The position numbers and the translations under genes were made by a program. The notes under the pieces are model-generated. The model was given only the letters and a program-made list of their open reading frames with translations. It was not told the DNA's origin and made no database searches. A DNA stretch of 64,000 nt, from assembly GCF_026210795.1 (NCBI RefSeq), contig NC_089448.1, forward strand, positions 2,046,001-2,110,000, in the 5' to 3' direction. The stretch is from Rhizophagus irregularis (Eukaryota > Glomeromycota > Glomeromycetes > Glomerales > Glomeraceae). Shown piece after piece: positions 1 to 12,098 of the stretch; position 1 is the first letter of the stretch, and each line of letters begins with the position of its first letter.

Positions 1-58
1 GTAAATTCTTATGTTTTATTTTGATAATCGTAATTAAAAAATTTTCTCTTTATTTAGT

Positions 59-3000
59 CATAACTTACTTACAGATTCACAATCTTCCATGGAAGATGTG
101 AATAAACCTTCTTTACGTCCAGGTATTTATTTATTAGTTGTGAACCCAGATTTAGGTTTAGTTATTCATTGGCCTGAAAACGGTTGCTATGAGGAAAATG
201 CTTCCCCGCAAAAGAAACAAAATATGATTAATTTTCATAAGTATGTATTATAAATTATCATGTTTTTTAAAAAAATCTCGCTAACTTATTTAATCTAATA
301 TTATAGATATTTGACAAATCTTACTGATCATCAGCTTTGCTTTATGATCGATAATGATCTGGAAAGTTTTGATTGGAATTTAAACAATCCTGATCTCAAT
401 ACAAGTGATGAAAATGAATCATGTTATGAATTTGAAGTCAAGAAAAGTCAAGAAGAACAGGATGACTTCGAAGTTCATGATGGTTTTAAGGTTTTTATTT
501 ATACTTTTTAAGTATTAACTTGTATTATGCGATACTTTCTTGAAAATTAACATAAATTTTTATTGAAGGTGAATTTATCTCTTAAAATCAAAACCGATAT
601 GAACGTTAATCATCAATACGATGTACCTTTGTATCCGATTGGTAATCAAATTAATTTATTTTTTTGCATATGTAAATTTTGTTTATATCAAGAGATGATA
701 ATTTTTTTTATTTTATTTTATAGTGGTTGAATCAACTACGAATCAATCATTCATTACTAGAAAGATGGTGAAAAAATTAAGTAAAAACGATTTGACTTTT
801 TCGGCTGCATCATTTTCAACTGAACTTTGTAAAATACTTCAAGAGCGTAGTTTATACATTGATCGTAAATCGATGGATATGAAACAATTGGAATTTTTGA
901 TAAAAAATGGATTCAAAGCAGAAACCAAACTTTTGAAACCATTTGATGACGCAATAGATGCTGCGAAATCACGAATGAAAAAGAAGATTGATCAAGCAAA
1001 ACGTACAATGGAAGAAGATGCAGAAATTATTACTAGGATGGGTTGGAAGAAATCTTATAGGTATTATAATTAACTAAATAATTAATTTCATTAATCGTAT
1101 TATTCACTAAAATGTATGTATATATTTTTAGCATATTTGAGACATTTGTTGATAAAGATCTTTTTGACAACTCGGAAAATGACGATAAAGTTATTGAAGA
1201 AGAAGGTAAATTAAGAAAATTTTCATTATTATGAAGATTATTGGCATTAATTAATTACCAATTTTATATTAAACTAATCTTTTTTTCAGAAATTAATAGA
1301 ATTCAGTCAAAATATCCAGAGGTTAAAGATATGATAAAGAAAATTAAAATTAATTCTCCTGATTGGATTAGGTTGAAAAAGAGATATGCAATGGCATATC
1401 TCGTCATAAATAATGTTTATAGATTATTGAATAATAATATAAAAAGATCAGAAGAAATTATAGAACGTGCAATTCAAGAATTTTATAGTATGTTCATTGA
1501 TGTAGAGACTGACACACATAAATTGGTTGAGAAATATGAGCTGCGATCACGGGATTTCTTTTCGAGCCTCTCTACGAGTTCTAGTGTTCCCCAATCGAAA
1601 TCACAGGAGAAGCTTACTTTTGATAAACTACGTATCAATCAGACCGACGAACAATCTAAAAGATTTATTCTTACTAAATCAGATTCTGAGTTTGTCCAGG
1701 ACATTATTAATTCACAATTTTTTGCAAAGTTAAATCATATAAGACAAGATGTATTAGTAGTATTCTCAAATGAATACCAAAATTGGAGAAAAGATAATTT
1801 TCCAAATAGCGTTAAAGAAATGGTTCCAACATTTTCTTTTAACAAGCAATTAATGGATAAGATAAACGATGATTTTTCTCGTGAGAAGAAAGAAATTGAG
1901 AATCATGAACTTGAAAGAATATGTTATGAATTAGAAAAAGGTCACCGTGATGGGTAAGCTATATTTATTAAGACATTTTTTAAAATCACCATTTATTTAG
2001 TTATTTTGACCATTTTTTAGACTACTACGTTTGAACCTGTCAAATATATCAAATGTTACAGGTAATAATTGATCATCATTGATTTTATTATTTTATTTCT
2101 TTATTAAACATTCCAAATTATTTTTATAACAGATATAACAGATAAAGAACGACAATTCTGCTTAAATTATGAGTTAGAGACAAATCGATTGCAAATAACT
2201 ATTTACGAAACATTGTTAGATAAATCGGATGATTCTCATGTTCAAGATGATGAGTCTTATGTACCAAATCTAATTTTATCTTCAGATTTTTCTACTGGTC
2301 AATATGGTGTTGATTTTATGATTGATCCTACAATCTACGATTTCAGGTACAATATTCTATAATATTTGTCATTTTTTTAACAATCTTTTAATTATTTATT
2401 TTCTAAAACCTCAGAAAAATATCTCAATTCGAAAATTGTAAATTCCTTCTTGTGCTTTACAATAAAAACAAGAAACGAGTTGAAATATTCTTTGATACCG
2501 CTCAACAATTGGCACGAAGATTTAAAAAATCTGATTCAATCAAACCAATTAAAATATTGAATATAAATGAAAATTTCCTTGTTGCAGTTAATGAACCAAA
2601 AGAATTAATTGCTATATTTGATACAAATAGAACTATGGTAAGTTTTGATGTTTATAAAATCTAATATTATATTAATAAATTTAACTCTTCTATTTGTTTT
2701 TTTAATTAGTTGAATGTATACTCTTTTAGTGATGATCAAACAAATTTATATGCACGAAATCCAGATATCGAATTATTACGATGTTATAATGATATGGTTC
2801 CAGATATTCAATATTTCTTATTTATTAAGGATACCGAAGAACTTTGTTTTGTTGAGAAAGGTGGTCAAGCACGAATTTTTAACCTTATAAATCAACGATT
2901 TCGACCTGCAGTTAGTAAATTTCCATCAAATACAGCAAATGTTTTAAGTACCCCGGATGGTTCTTGTATTGTGGCTTTCGTAAAAGAAAAAGTTTATGAC

Positions 3001-6000
3001 GATGAAATTGCTGACAGTAGAGGAAAAGATATTTGTCGCGCTTATGTTTATTTTTGTGCAAATTTTGGAGGTTCCGTTAGTAAAGGTAGTTTCGTAATTT
3101 GTACAGTATGTTATAATACAAAATTTAATGTGTTATTAATGTTTTCTCATTTCTTTTTTCTACAGTTGTTAATTTACCACAAAACCTTGAATCCTTAGTA
3201 TTCTTACAATTCACTCGTGTGAATAAATTACAAACTCATTTGTTATCATTTGATTTACCGGATGGATATTTAACCTCTGCAATAGTTAAAGTTACTATGG
3301 AGAAAACTCATTATCATATCCAAGAACGAACGCAAAAGCAATCAACTGGACGTGTAAAATTAGTTGATTCTTCTCATAAGAATGTCGATTGTACCATTGT
3401 TAAAGGAAAAGGTACTCATTTTGAGAAAACTATTCAAAAGGGCCAAAATATTGTTATAATGGGAGAAAGATATAATGTGGTCAAAGTTCTTTCTGACACA
3501 AAGTTGAGAGTTTCTGGCAAATTTAAATCAACGAACGTAACTGATAAGTGGGCAGAATTTTATGTTGAACCTATTGAATCGAAAACAAAGTCGAATTATC
3601 TTATCGATGTTTATAAATTAATGGTTGAGAAATATCCTATTGAAAATTGTATAGATCCTCAACAAAATCATCCTTTTAACTTAAAAATTGTCCTTGATAT
3701 TGATGAAACTAATGATATTGATATTGAAGAATATACGGAAAGATTTGAAAATTATGTAATCGAGAGCTTAAGGCATTCTGTAAAGAAATTCGCAGCAATA
3801 TTAAAGAAATTTTCCGTACCAGTAATTACTTTCCAAGAACTTGATATTGATGATGTGAGATTTCTAAGTAAATATTCATCATATTACGACCTAGGAGAAT
3901 GGATGATTAAACTTTGTTGTCTAATTCCCATACAAATTGCTGTAACAAAAAATAATTCGTTTCAACTTCTTAAAGATGGATTGTCCTGGGATGAAGGTCG
4001 GGTCGAATTTGATAATGGTTATGGCCATTATATAGATAGTATAGCAAAGAGTATATCTTTTGGATGGTACGAAGGAATTTTCAAATATTTTGGTAATAAA
4101 AAAATCAAAGTTGTTTCTACCATGGGTGAACAATCATGCGAAAAGTCACTTATGTTGAATCATCTTATCGGGACCTCATTTGACGAGTCAGCGATGGTAA
4201 GCATTATGATTGTTCTTTATAATTAATTTTAAAAAATATATTAAATTATAATTCATTTTCAGGGTTGTACTGAAGGTATATGGATGTCATTAGGTGAATT
4301 TAAAATTTCTTATAATTTTTTTATTAGAAGCATAAATAGACTTGTTAATTTTATTGTTACTATTCTATAGTATACACGAAGAAATATCTTTATGTCGCAC
4401 TTAATTTTGAAGGTCAAAAGAGAACTCCACAAGAAGGTAGACTAAAATATATCTATATATTTAATAAATCTTTATTAATGTAATTTCTCTCTTTTTTAGA
4501 CTTGTTTTTAATGCTTTTTAATACAATCGTTTCAAATCTCATTCTCTTTAAGGTTAATATCATAGGTTTTTTTTTTCATTTATATTATCATTTTTACATA
4601 TGTTGTTAACATGATAACTTTTAAAATAGAATCAACCTGATGTAAATAAAGATACGTTAACAATGTTTCAAAAATTTCAAGATGGTGCATTGTTTTTCGA
4701 GTCAGGTTCAAAAATTCCTCAGGTTCGTCTAACAATTTTTTCACGAGTTATCTCTTATGATTATTTAGTTGTACCTTTTAATATTTCTTTTTTTTTTATT
4801 CAGGCAAAACTGAGTATTGTTTTAGATGATGCTCCTAATGCTAGCAAAGAAGACATCGTTAAAGAATTTAAGTCAAACCTCTCTCAATTTGTTTTAGAGG
4901 TAAATCATATTGCTTGAAAAAACAAAACCAGTCGGTACGTCTCACATTTAATAATGTTTTTAGGAAGGTGAAGGTAACTTTATGACAAAAATGTACAAAG
5001 GAAAAATGGATATTATTTCTTGGCCGGCGTTCAATGATGCTGCATGGTTTAAAAACTTGGAAAATGTCAGTAAGAAGTTAGCTAAGCAGGAAGAAAAACA
5101 CGAAAATGCTAGGACTTTCTTGCAAAATACTAAAGTAGTTATGGCTAAATTGAAGGTTCGCAAATATTATATTTATTTAATGAAAAAATTGACAGTATTG
5201 TTTATTAATAAGTACTGATAGTATTTAACTTTAGATATGTGATTGGAGTTCATTAGAAGAAACTCTCATGCAGATCCGTATTGCGACATTAAAAAGGTTG
5301 CTTCCAACTGTTATTTCTTGTGGCTTGGAACAAAAAGATTATGTCACCAGAGAACTTATGGTAAGAAATTTTTTCGCTTATATTTGAAATATTAAAACTA
5401 TTTTATTTATTTATTTATTTTTGACAATAGAATTATGATACTGAAAAACCAATTGATGATCCAATAGTCAGCCTGTCCGACATTTTAAATGACTTCAAAG
5501 AATCGGCTAAAATATTACCAGATTCCGATATTCAGTTACTTGATGAAAATGGGGCTTTTGAAGAATTTTTTGATAATTTAAGAAAATACTTTGAAGACGT
5601 TGTACAATCGCGAAAAGAATCATCTGATGACAGCAAATGGTTTGCCAACTTTGACAAATTCATCAAGTACGTTATTGAACGACGTGTTTCACGTGTTAAA
5701 GAATGGTACTTACAGAATACTTCCAAGTTTCCACAAGATAATAATGACATTGTACATGAAAAATATGCAATGGAACAAGAAACAGACAGACTTACACTTT
5801 TATGGATTTTATGTGGATCAACATGTCATCGATGTGGTTTAAAATGTGTCAAAAATCGTGATCACGAAAATAATCACGATTGCTTGACTGATCATAAATG
5901 CCATTTTATTTGTAATTTTGATGGAACCCACAACAGAAAATTGGTTCCAAATTGTATTTATATAGCTGGTCATGAAGGAAAACATGTTTGTGATCAAAAT

Positions 6001-7491
6001 CATTTATGTGGTGAACCATGCAATCTTATCGATAAACTCAATTGTCAGAGAATTTGCTCAAAGGAAATTGGACATGACGGTGAACATTTATGTGAATCAA
6101 CACTCCATTACTGTGGAGAAGATTGCTCATTATCAACATATACTCAAAAAGGAGATTATCGTTGCCCTAATAAATGTGTTATGCCATATAATGAAGAACA
6201 TGATTCACACCGTTGTGAGAATGAAACTTGTCCAATCCAATGTCCAATTCCAAGTTGTCAGAAAAGATGTCAAAGTAATGATCACTTCCATTCGTATTCT
6301 GACTTAATGGTTGATCATTTTTGTGGGTATGTATTAGAAATTTTTTTATTCTTTAGTTTTTTTATTATTTCGAATTTTTTTTTTAAAAAAAAAAATTACT
6401 TTAAAACTCCTTATATTTTAAGAAATGAGCATCTGTGCCAAGAATTTTGTGAAGATGATGGTGTTTGTAAAGTTGTAATTGAACCTAAACAGCAAATAAC
6501 CCGTACAAAGGTATAATCAATAAAATTTTTTTTTATGAGCAATTTATGTAATGAAGATATAATGTACTGACCTTTAACTTTATAAACGATTAGTATATTC
6601 AATCAAATGAAAAATTAAAATGCAGTAAAAAAATACCTCCGAATGAATTTGAACATATCGGAAAACACACTCATAAAGAAGATGGATTTCATTATTGTAA
6701 CGTGAAGTGTAAATACTGTGAATATTATGTATGTATTAAAAAGAAAAATTTATTGTTTTATTGAGGAACTCAATTCTAATTTTTTTTTTTAAAAAAAAAA
6801 ATTTAGTGTACGTTGCCTTATGGACATACACAAATTCATGAAACAAGACATGGTAATATGAAACCGAATGAATTCACAAGTGATGATAATTTTGAATTTA
6901 CAGGGTATATATGATATTAAAAATTGAATTTATTATTACACTGATCACGTAATTTGTTTTTTAATTAAAATAAACATCTTTCAATTATTAGACAAGAAGT
7001 TCTTTGTAATTTAGTAAGTAATATATTAATTTATAATTTCTTGCGTATTTAAATTATTAATTAAAATTATTTCTTTTATTAGAAATGTAAAGGTTTAGGC
7101 AGACATCCTCATGTTGATTATTGTCAAAATGAAGAAAATTGTAGATTAGGAAATCAAAGAATTGATATACAACATATTGATGGTAAATTATATTCCTCCT
7201 CTTTTTTTTTTCTTTTAGGTGAAACTTATTTTTAATAATTTAATAAATTATAGAACGAGCTCATCCCCATCCTGATAGACCAAAAGACTTAATTTCCCAT
7301 AAACTTTATTGGGAGCGAACAGGTTTCAAAGGTATATATATTAAACAACTATTTTTTTTTGAACTTATTATTGTACTATATTTAATAATTCGTTTTCTTT
7401 TTAATAATAATAATAAAATAAAATATTAGATCCTTATTCTGTTCAAGAACAGAAGGAATTTGCAAAATGGAATCATGAACGTATGGATTAA
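59..7491 (+). CDS. Very-large-GTPase-like protein with Cys/His-rich C-terminus, 26 exons, 5' partial
   Basis: Exons: 59-240, 307-490, 569-641, 724-1060, 1132-1205, 1290-1953, 2021-2061, 2133-2346, 2415-2637, 2710-3085, 3166-4196, 4263-4293, 4371-4436, 4500-4552, 4630-4722, 4804-4899, 4964-5155, 5235-5360, 5431-6326, 6423-6510, 6594-6728, 6807-6904, 6992-7013, 7083-7182, 7254-7331, 7430-7491. All introns are GT-AG and the frame stays open over 1,844 codons to TAA at 7489. The window begins with a donor-like gtaaat, so more exons lie upstream. The P-loop region (GEQSCEKS, about 4126-4149), the CTEGIWMS stretch (exon 12), the G3-like ALNFEG (exon 13) and LMLFNTIVSNLILF (exon 14) match the interferon-induced very large GTPase (VLIG/URGCP) family as I know it. 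G1 has E for the second G and G3 has N for D, so GTP hydrolysis is doubtful. Exons 19-24 encode many CxxxC/HxxxH pairs, probably zinc binding. A beta-rich segment lies near 3350-3560. Function in fungi is unknown. Confidence 0.85.
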
Positions 7492-8221
7492 AATTAATTC
7501 CAAACATAGGTAAATTTTGTTATCAAACGTTAATATGATTCAAAAACGAGTCGCATCTAACCCCTTTAGAAATGTATTTCTGAATACAAAATCTTATTTT
7601 CAAAGAATTATTTGAACAGATGAAAAATAGTATATACTCGTTATAAGTTAATTCAAATAGTAAGTGTATAGTTTTAAAATAATAATTAGAATTTAGAATT
7701 TTGGAAAACGGAGATTTAAGAAGTTAAAATCTTATAACAAATTATATTTATATCTTTTTAAAAATAAATACTACTTTTCCACGTTCAGTTGTATGAATTT
7801 GTTTTATTTGGAGTTTTGATATAATAAAATCTAAAAAAAATCTTAATTATACAAGAATTAAAATTAATAACTAGAGTTGTGGGAATCAAAAGTAATTTTA
7901 ATTATTCTTATTTAAATATTAGTATTTAAATATCAGTTTTAGGTGAATGTTTTTCTAATAATTTTGGACATTAACAAATAAATTGTATATTGTACAATTT
8001 ATACAAAAGCATAATATTTAATGAAAAAATCGATTTTAATTTATTACAATTGTTAATGGTTGGGGTTGCTGAAGCTGCCATGGTAATGGTTGAGCTCCCA
8101 CGATGATGACTGAAGTTGTTGAAGTAAATTATTTTGAGTATCAGTAGGATATCCAAATGCAACGAGAATATTTTCAACAAGATGGAATCAATATCATCGG
8201 CAGCAAAAGAAAAGAAAAATA
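7492..8221. other. Intergenic, AT-rich
   Basis: Downstream region of the large GTPase gene. I see no coding region, RNA gene or clear repeat here; the short open frames lack family features. Confidence 0.5.
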
Positions 8222-8530
8222 TTGTTGGGACTTGTTAAACTAGATGCGCTTAGCTTATATTTGCGCTGGTTATCACTTTGTTTCCTGGAATCCTGGTATA
8301 TGGAGCGGAATGGTTATACGTGCATGCGTGCATCTTTAATTTCTTATAAGTGTGCGACGCAATATATGAGATTTTCGACTTTAGAGTGGTACGAGAAGAA
8401 GAATATCCTCCGCTCGGATTCTATTTTCTGCGTTAGAAAGGCTTTGTCTTTTAGAGGACTTGATCTTGAATTAATCGTTCGTAGGTTAACACAAACCCTC
8501 GCACAGTGTATCAACCGGTTTCTGTAATCC
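8222..8530. other. Unidentified higher-GC island with a 101-codon open frame
   Basis: Base composition rises visibly against the surrounding AT-rich DNA. On + an ATT-initiated frame stays open 8222-8527; on - another frame is also largely open with two stops. I recognise no domain in either. It could be a decayed exon, a captured fragment or an RNA gene. No start context or splice structure decides. Confidence 0.25.
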
Positions 8531-9539
8531 GTAGTACATCAGCTCAAGTAGAGAACTCTAAGGTTGAATTCTAATATATATAATATTCATCATTTTATTA
8601 TAATAATTTATTCTCTTTCTTTTAAATGATCATGGAACATCTCTAATAAGTAAAAATCCATATTTAATTTATTAATTTTATAGTACATTTAAAAAAAAAT
8701 AAACGAAAGTATTTTTTATATAATTCAATATTTAGAGATTGAAGTGATTAGATCATTTCCAACTTTTTCGCTTAAATGTGTCAATTTTTGGAATAGTGCA
8801 AAAAAATACATTATGCATTATGCATTAGCTATCACATATTTATTTATTTAAATTATTCTGTGTAACAAGCTTTTTTATTTTTTAAAATAAAAAAGTGGGT
8901 AGAGACCTAAATATATATAAAGAATGCAAAAACTCCATTTTTTTTCATTTTTTAATAAATCGGTTTTTTAATGCTGGCTTTCGTTATTTAATAAAAAAAA
9001 ATCAGTTGATTTAATGTCTCCTTTCGTTTTTTAATAAAAAAAAATCGGGTATTTCATTTTTAATAAAAGAACGTCAAGGGTTCAATCCTATTGAAAAAAG
9101 TTTATTTCAAACAATACATAATAATCTAATCCAAAACTCAAAGAAACCAGAATAAATTTACCTATTGCAAAGCGTAATTGTTAGAGAAAGAACATTTTTG
9201 TACTTTTATCAAATATAAAAAGTTTTTTTTTTTTATTGTACTAATATATCGTAATAATAGTGTGGTGTAAGAAAGAAAGCGAGCGTTTATGAAAAAGAGG
9301 TCTAGAATAAATTTTTTTCTTAATAATATTTCTGAAAAAAAGCTGAGATTTCTTTTTTAATTTAAAAGCATTGCACAAATCTTTTAATGCCCAATGCATA
9401 TTTTTTTATCAAATAAAATATTTTTTGATAATTTTTAACCTAAAAATAATAAAAACTACTTTAGTCGAATAAATTTTTTAATTCTAAATAATTCACATTT
9501 TTTTTTCAATTATTTTTAATTCATAACTATTTATTTGTA
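8531..9539. other. Intergenic, AT-rich
   Basis: Low-complexity AT-rich DNA. A duplicated motif of about 50 bp (ttttcattttttaataaatc and its neighbours, about 8941-9070) occurs as three degenerate copies. Nothing coding is seen. Confidence 0.4.
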
Positions 9540-9889
9540 TTTTAACTCAAACTGTAAAATAATATGAGTTCATTTATTAACTAAATATTTACTATTATCG
9601 GATTGTATTGGAATTGTCTTTTTTTTATTCCATTTATTCATTATATTCATTATAAAGGAACATCCCGGATGTAATTTGTAAACCATCCAATCATTGTAAA
9701 TATCGAATTATAAAACACTTAATAATAATTCATTTGTTTATTTTTATTTACTTGTTTTATTTTTTGGCTCAAAAACGGTTTTTTTTTTGGACGAGTTGTT
9801 GTCACACAGAACTTTCTTAAGGAACAAATAATCCATAGTTACGTAACTCAGTTTACATTAAAATATATATTAACCGAAACAATCTTAAA

Positions 9890-10945
9890 AAGAAAGAAAA
9901 AAGGTTATTATTGTCTTATTTACTGTCTTATCTATATTGAAAGAGATGAAAGAGATGAGGGGTTTTTTATTTTGTTCCTACTTTTGGATAATAAATAAAG
10001 TTCCTTGAATAAATTCATTGTGGTATTTTGGCGATTAAAATATGGAATTCCAGTATGGAATTACCGATCTACCTAAAAATTTCACAAAATAATAAACTCC
10101 GATCAATACATATCATGAACTACCAATAAAAACAAAAAGGAAAAATAGAATGTATGTATAAACGTAGTATTTGTAAACATTCTTACTGTTTTCGTTAAGC
10201 TATTAATTGTTGTTTAAAGGAACAATTCAATATTTGTATTTCCATAAAGATACACATACATTTACGTTTAACTTTAAAAAAATCAGTATTGTTACACTCT
10301 AGAACTCTAGTTATTATTTCATTTTATTTCATTTTTCAAGAATGTTCTTTTTGTCATTCATAAGGATTTCTTCTAGTCTTCTACACATTTCTTTTTCTTT
10401 ATAATGTAATTTATTTGACTTGAAATGGATCAGAAATGTCATGACAAAATTTTTTATTTACGTCATATATAACCAAATAAATCATTATTGATGTATATCA
10501 TGTTTTCTTTGAACGAGTTGAAAGAAAAATAAACACATGACACAAATTGACAAATTAACCACACACAAAATATTTGACGTAATAAGAGATTGTATTAATG
10601 TATTTTTATGGATCCATAAGAATAATAATGTCTGATATGGTAATTTTTTATTTTATAAATCGACAATCACACTTAATTCAATTAATTCATACAAACATTC
10701 CAATTAAAAATTCCTGTTTAACAATCGTCGGTTAGTATTGTATTAATTATTGTAAGACGATCAAAACTGCAAAAAAAAAAAAAAATTAAAAAATTAAAAA
10801 TTGATATACAGAAATTTCTTATGTATTATAACCTTAAAGAAAAAGAGAAGAAAGAGAAAGGATTATTCGTTGTCTTATCTATATTGAAAGAGATTTCTAT
10901 ATTTAAAGGAGATTCTTTTTTATGTTCCTACTTTTTGGATAAAAT
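9890..10945. repeat. Internal direct repeat of about 100 bp, spacing about 945 bp
   Basis: The stretch at 9890-9995 (clatched around tcttatctatattgaaagag and the motif cctacttttggata) recurs at 10840-10945 on the same strand. A weaker third version is at 15290-15345. Seen directly by comparing the strings. Confidence 0.5.
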
Positions 10946-10982
10946 TATCGTAATTAGTTGGTTATAACTGATCAAGAACCTT

Positions 10983-11102
10983 TGACTGACCGACTGCCTG
11001 ACCAACCATTTGACCAACCATTTGACCGATCATTTGACCGATCATTTGAGTGATCAGGCTAACATTCTGACATTTATTGCATTTATTGCATTTATTGCAT
11101 AT
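10983..11102. repeat. Two short minisatellites
   Basis: A 12-bp unit (ccatttgaccaa/tcatttgaccga) repeats about four times at 11006-11053, preceded by related gaccgactgcc copies. At 11071-11101 a 10-bp unit (tttattgcat) repeats three times. Confidence 0.7.
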
Positions 11103-11734
11103 GTATATTACACATTCAAATTCTTATTATGAATTTCCCGGTTTTAGAGGATAATTTATTACTTAAACGGGATATAATAGAGTTTTTAACATAAACTACA
11201 AAGGAAAAATCGGATCCGTTTCTTTGTTTACCGATTATTAAAAAAAAATTTTTTTTCCTTATAATATAAAAAAGTAAAGTGTATTTACTATTAACCTACT
11301 TTTGGATATCTATGAATAAAAAAAATAAAATATTATTCATATCGGCTGATCAGAAAAGCCTCCCATAATTTTATATGCTAATGACAATAAGTAACCCATC
11401 AGTTATATAATGAACCCATCAACTGAGCTTAAATATTAATTGGCTTGATTTTTCTAATCAGCCGATATGTATATAATAATTAATTGAATAGTTGTATTAA
11501 AAAGATGAATATTAAAGAAAAACAAATAACAAACCATTGTTTACATTATATCCTTATGTTCTTATGTTATGAGCTTAAAAAGTAAATACATTTGTATCTC
11601 ATTGATGTTTAACTTTTAAAAAAAATTTTGGAAAAGGACTTTGTCTAATTTTATTCCTATGATCAATTACCAATTAGATTGATTAAAACTTTGTAGACTA
11701 TTTCAGATTAGTCCAAGTCCAATATAATATTTTT

Positions 11735-11742
11735 CTATAAAT
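11735..11742 (+). promoter_or_regulatory. TATA box of small-protein gene, copy 1
   Basis: CTATAAAT lies 97 bp upstream of the ATG at 11832 and is followed by a pyrimidine-rich stretch and the motif ctttctattagtat. The same order of elements is kept upstream of the paralogue (15758-15765), which supports a core promoter. Confidence 0.55.
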
Positions 11743-11831
11743 ATATACGATTTTTCCCTCCATTTTCAATCATTCTCTTCTTTCTATTAGTATCAAAGAA
11801 AAAAATATTTAAGAATCACATTTGCGCTGTT

Positions 11832-12098
11832 ATGATGGATCAACATACTTCATCAAATGGTTTACTTCCAGATCAAACATCTAATGCACCCTCTGAATCC
11901 TCTTTTATAGATAATCAGTTAACTGTTTCAACTTCTACAATCAACTTATCATCTTACAATCGCATTGTTCATAAACTTCGAAATAAAAGAAAACTAAGAC
12001 GCGAAATTAAATATCCATTAAATCATATTAGACGTTTACCAACACAAATCACAAATGATCCATTCGCAAATCCATTTTTTAATGGTTCGCCTTTTTGA
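11832..12098 (+). CDS. Small basic protein of unknown function, copy 1 (88 aa)
   Basis: An uninterrupted 88-codon frame from ATG ATG to TGA. No signal peptide or membrane segment is visible. The N-terminal third is Ser/Thr-rich. The centre is basic (NKRKLRREIKYP). The end is LPTQITNDPFANPFFNGSPF. From residue 15 on it is nearly identical to the paralogue at 15883 (about 8 substitutions in 74 residues). The flanking DNA of the two copies has drifted much further, which points to selection on the protein. The extreme N-termini differ (MMDQHTSSNGLLPD against MASSFSN). I do not recognise the family. A nuclear or nucleic-acid-binding role would fit the basic patch, but that is a guess. Confidence 0.65.
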   Translation: MMDQHTSSNGLLPDQTSNAPSESSFIDNQLTVSTSTINLSSYNRIVHKLRNKRKLRREIKYPLNHIRRLPTQITNDPFANPFFNGSPF

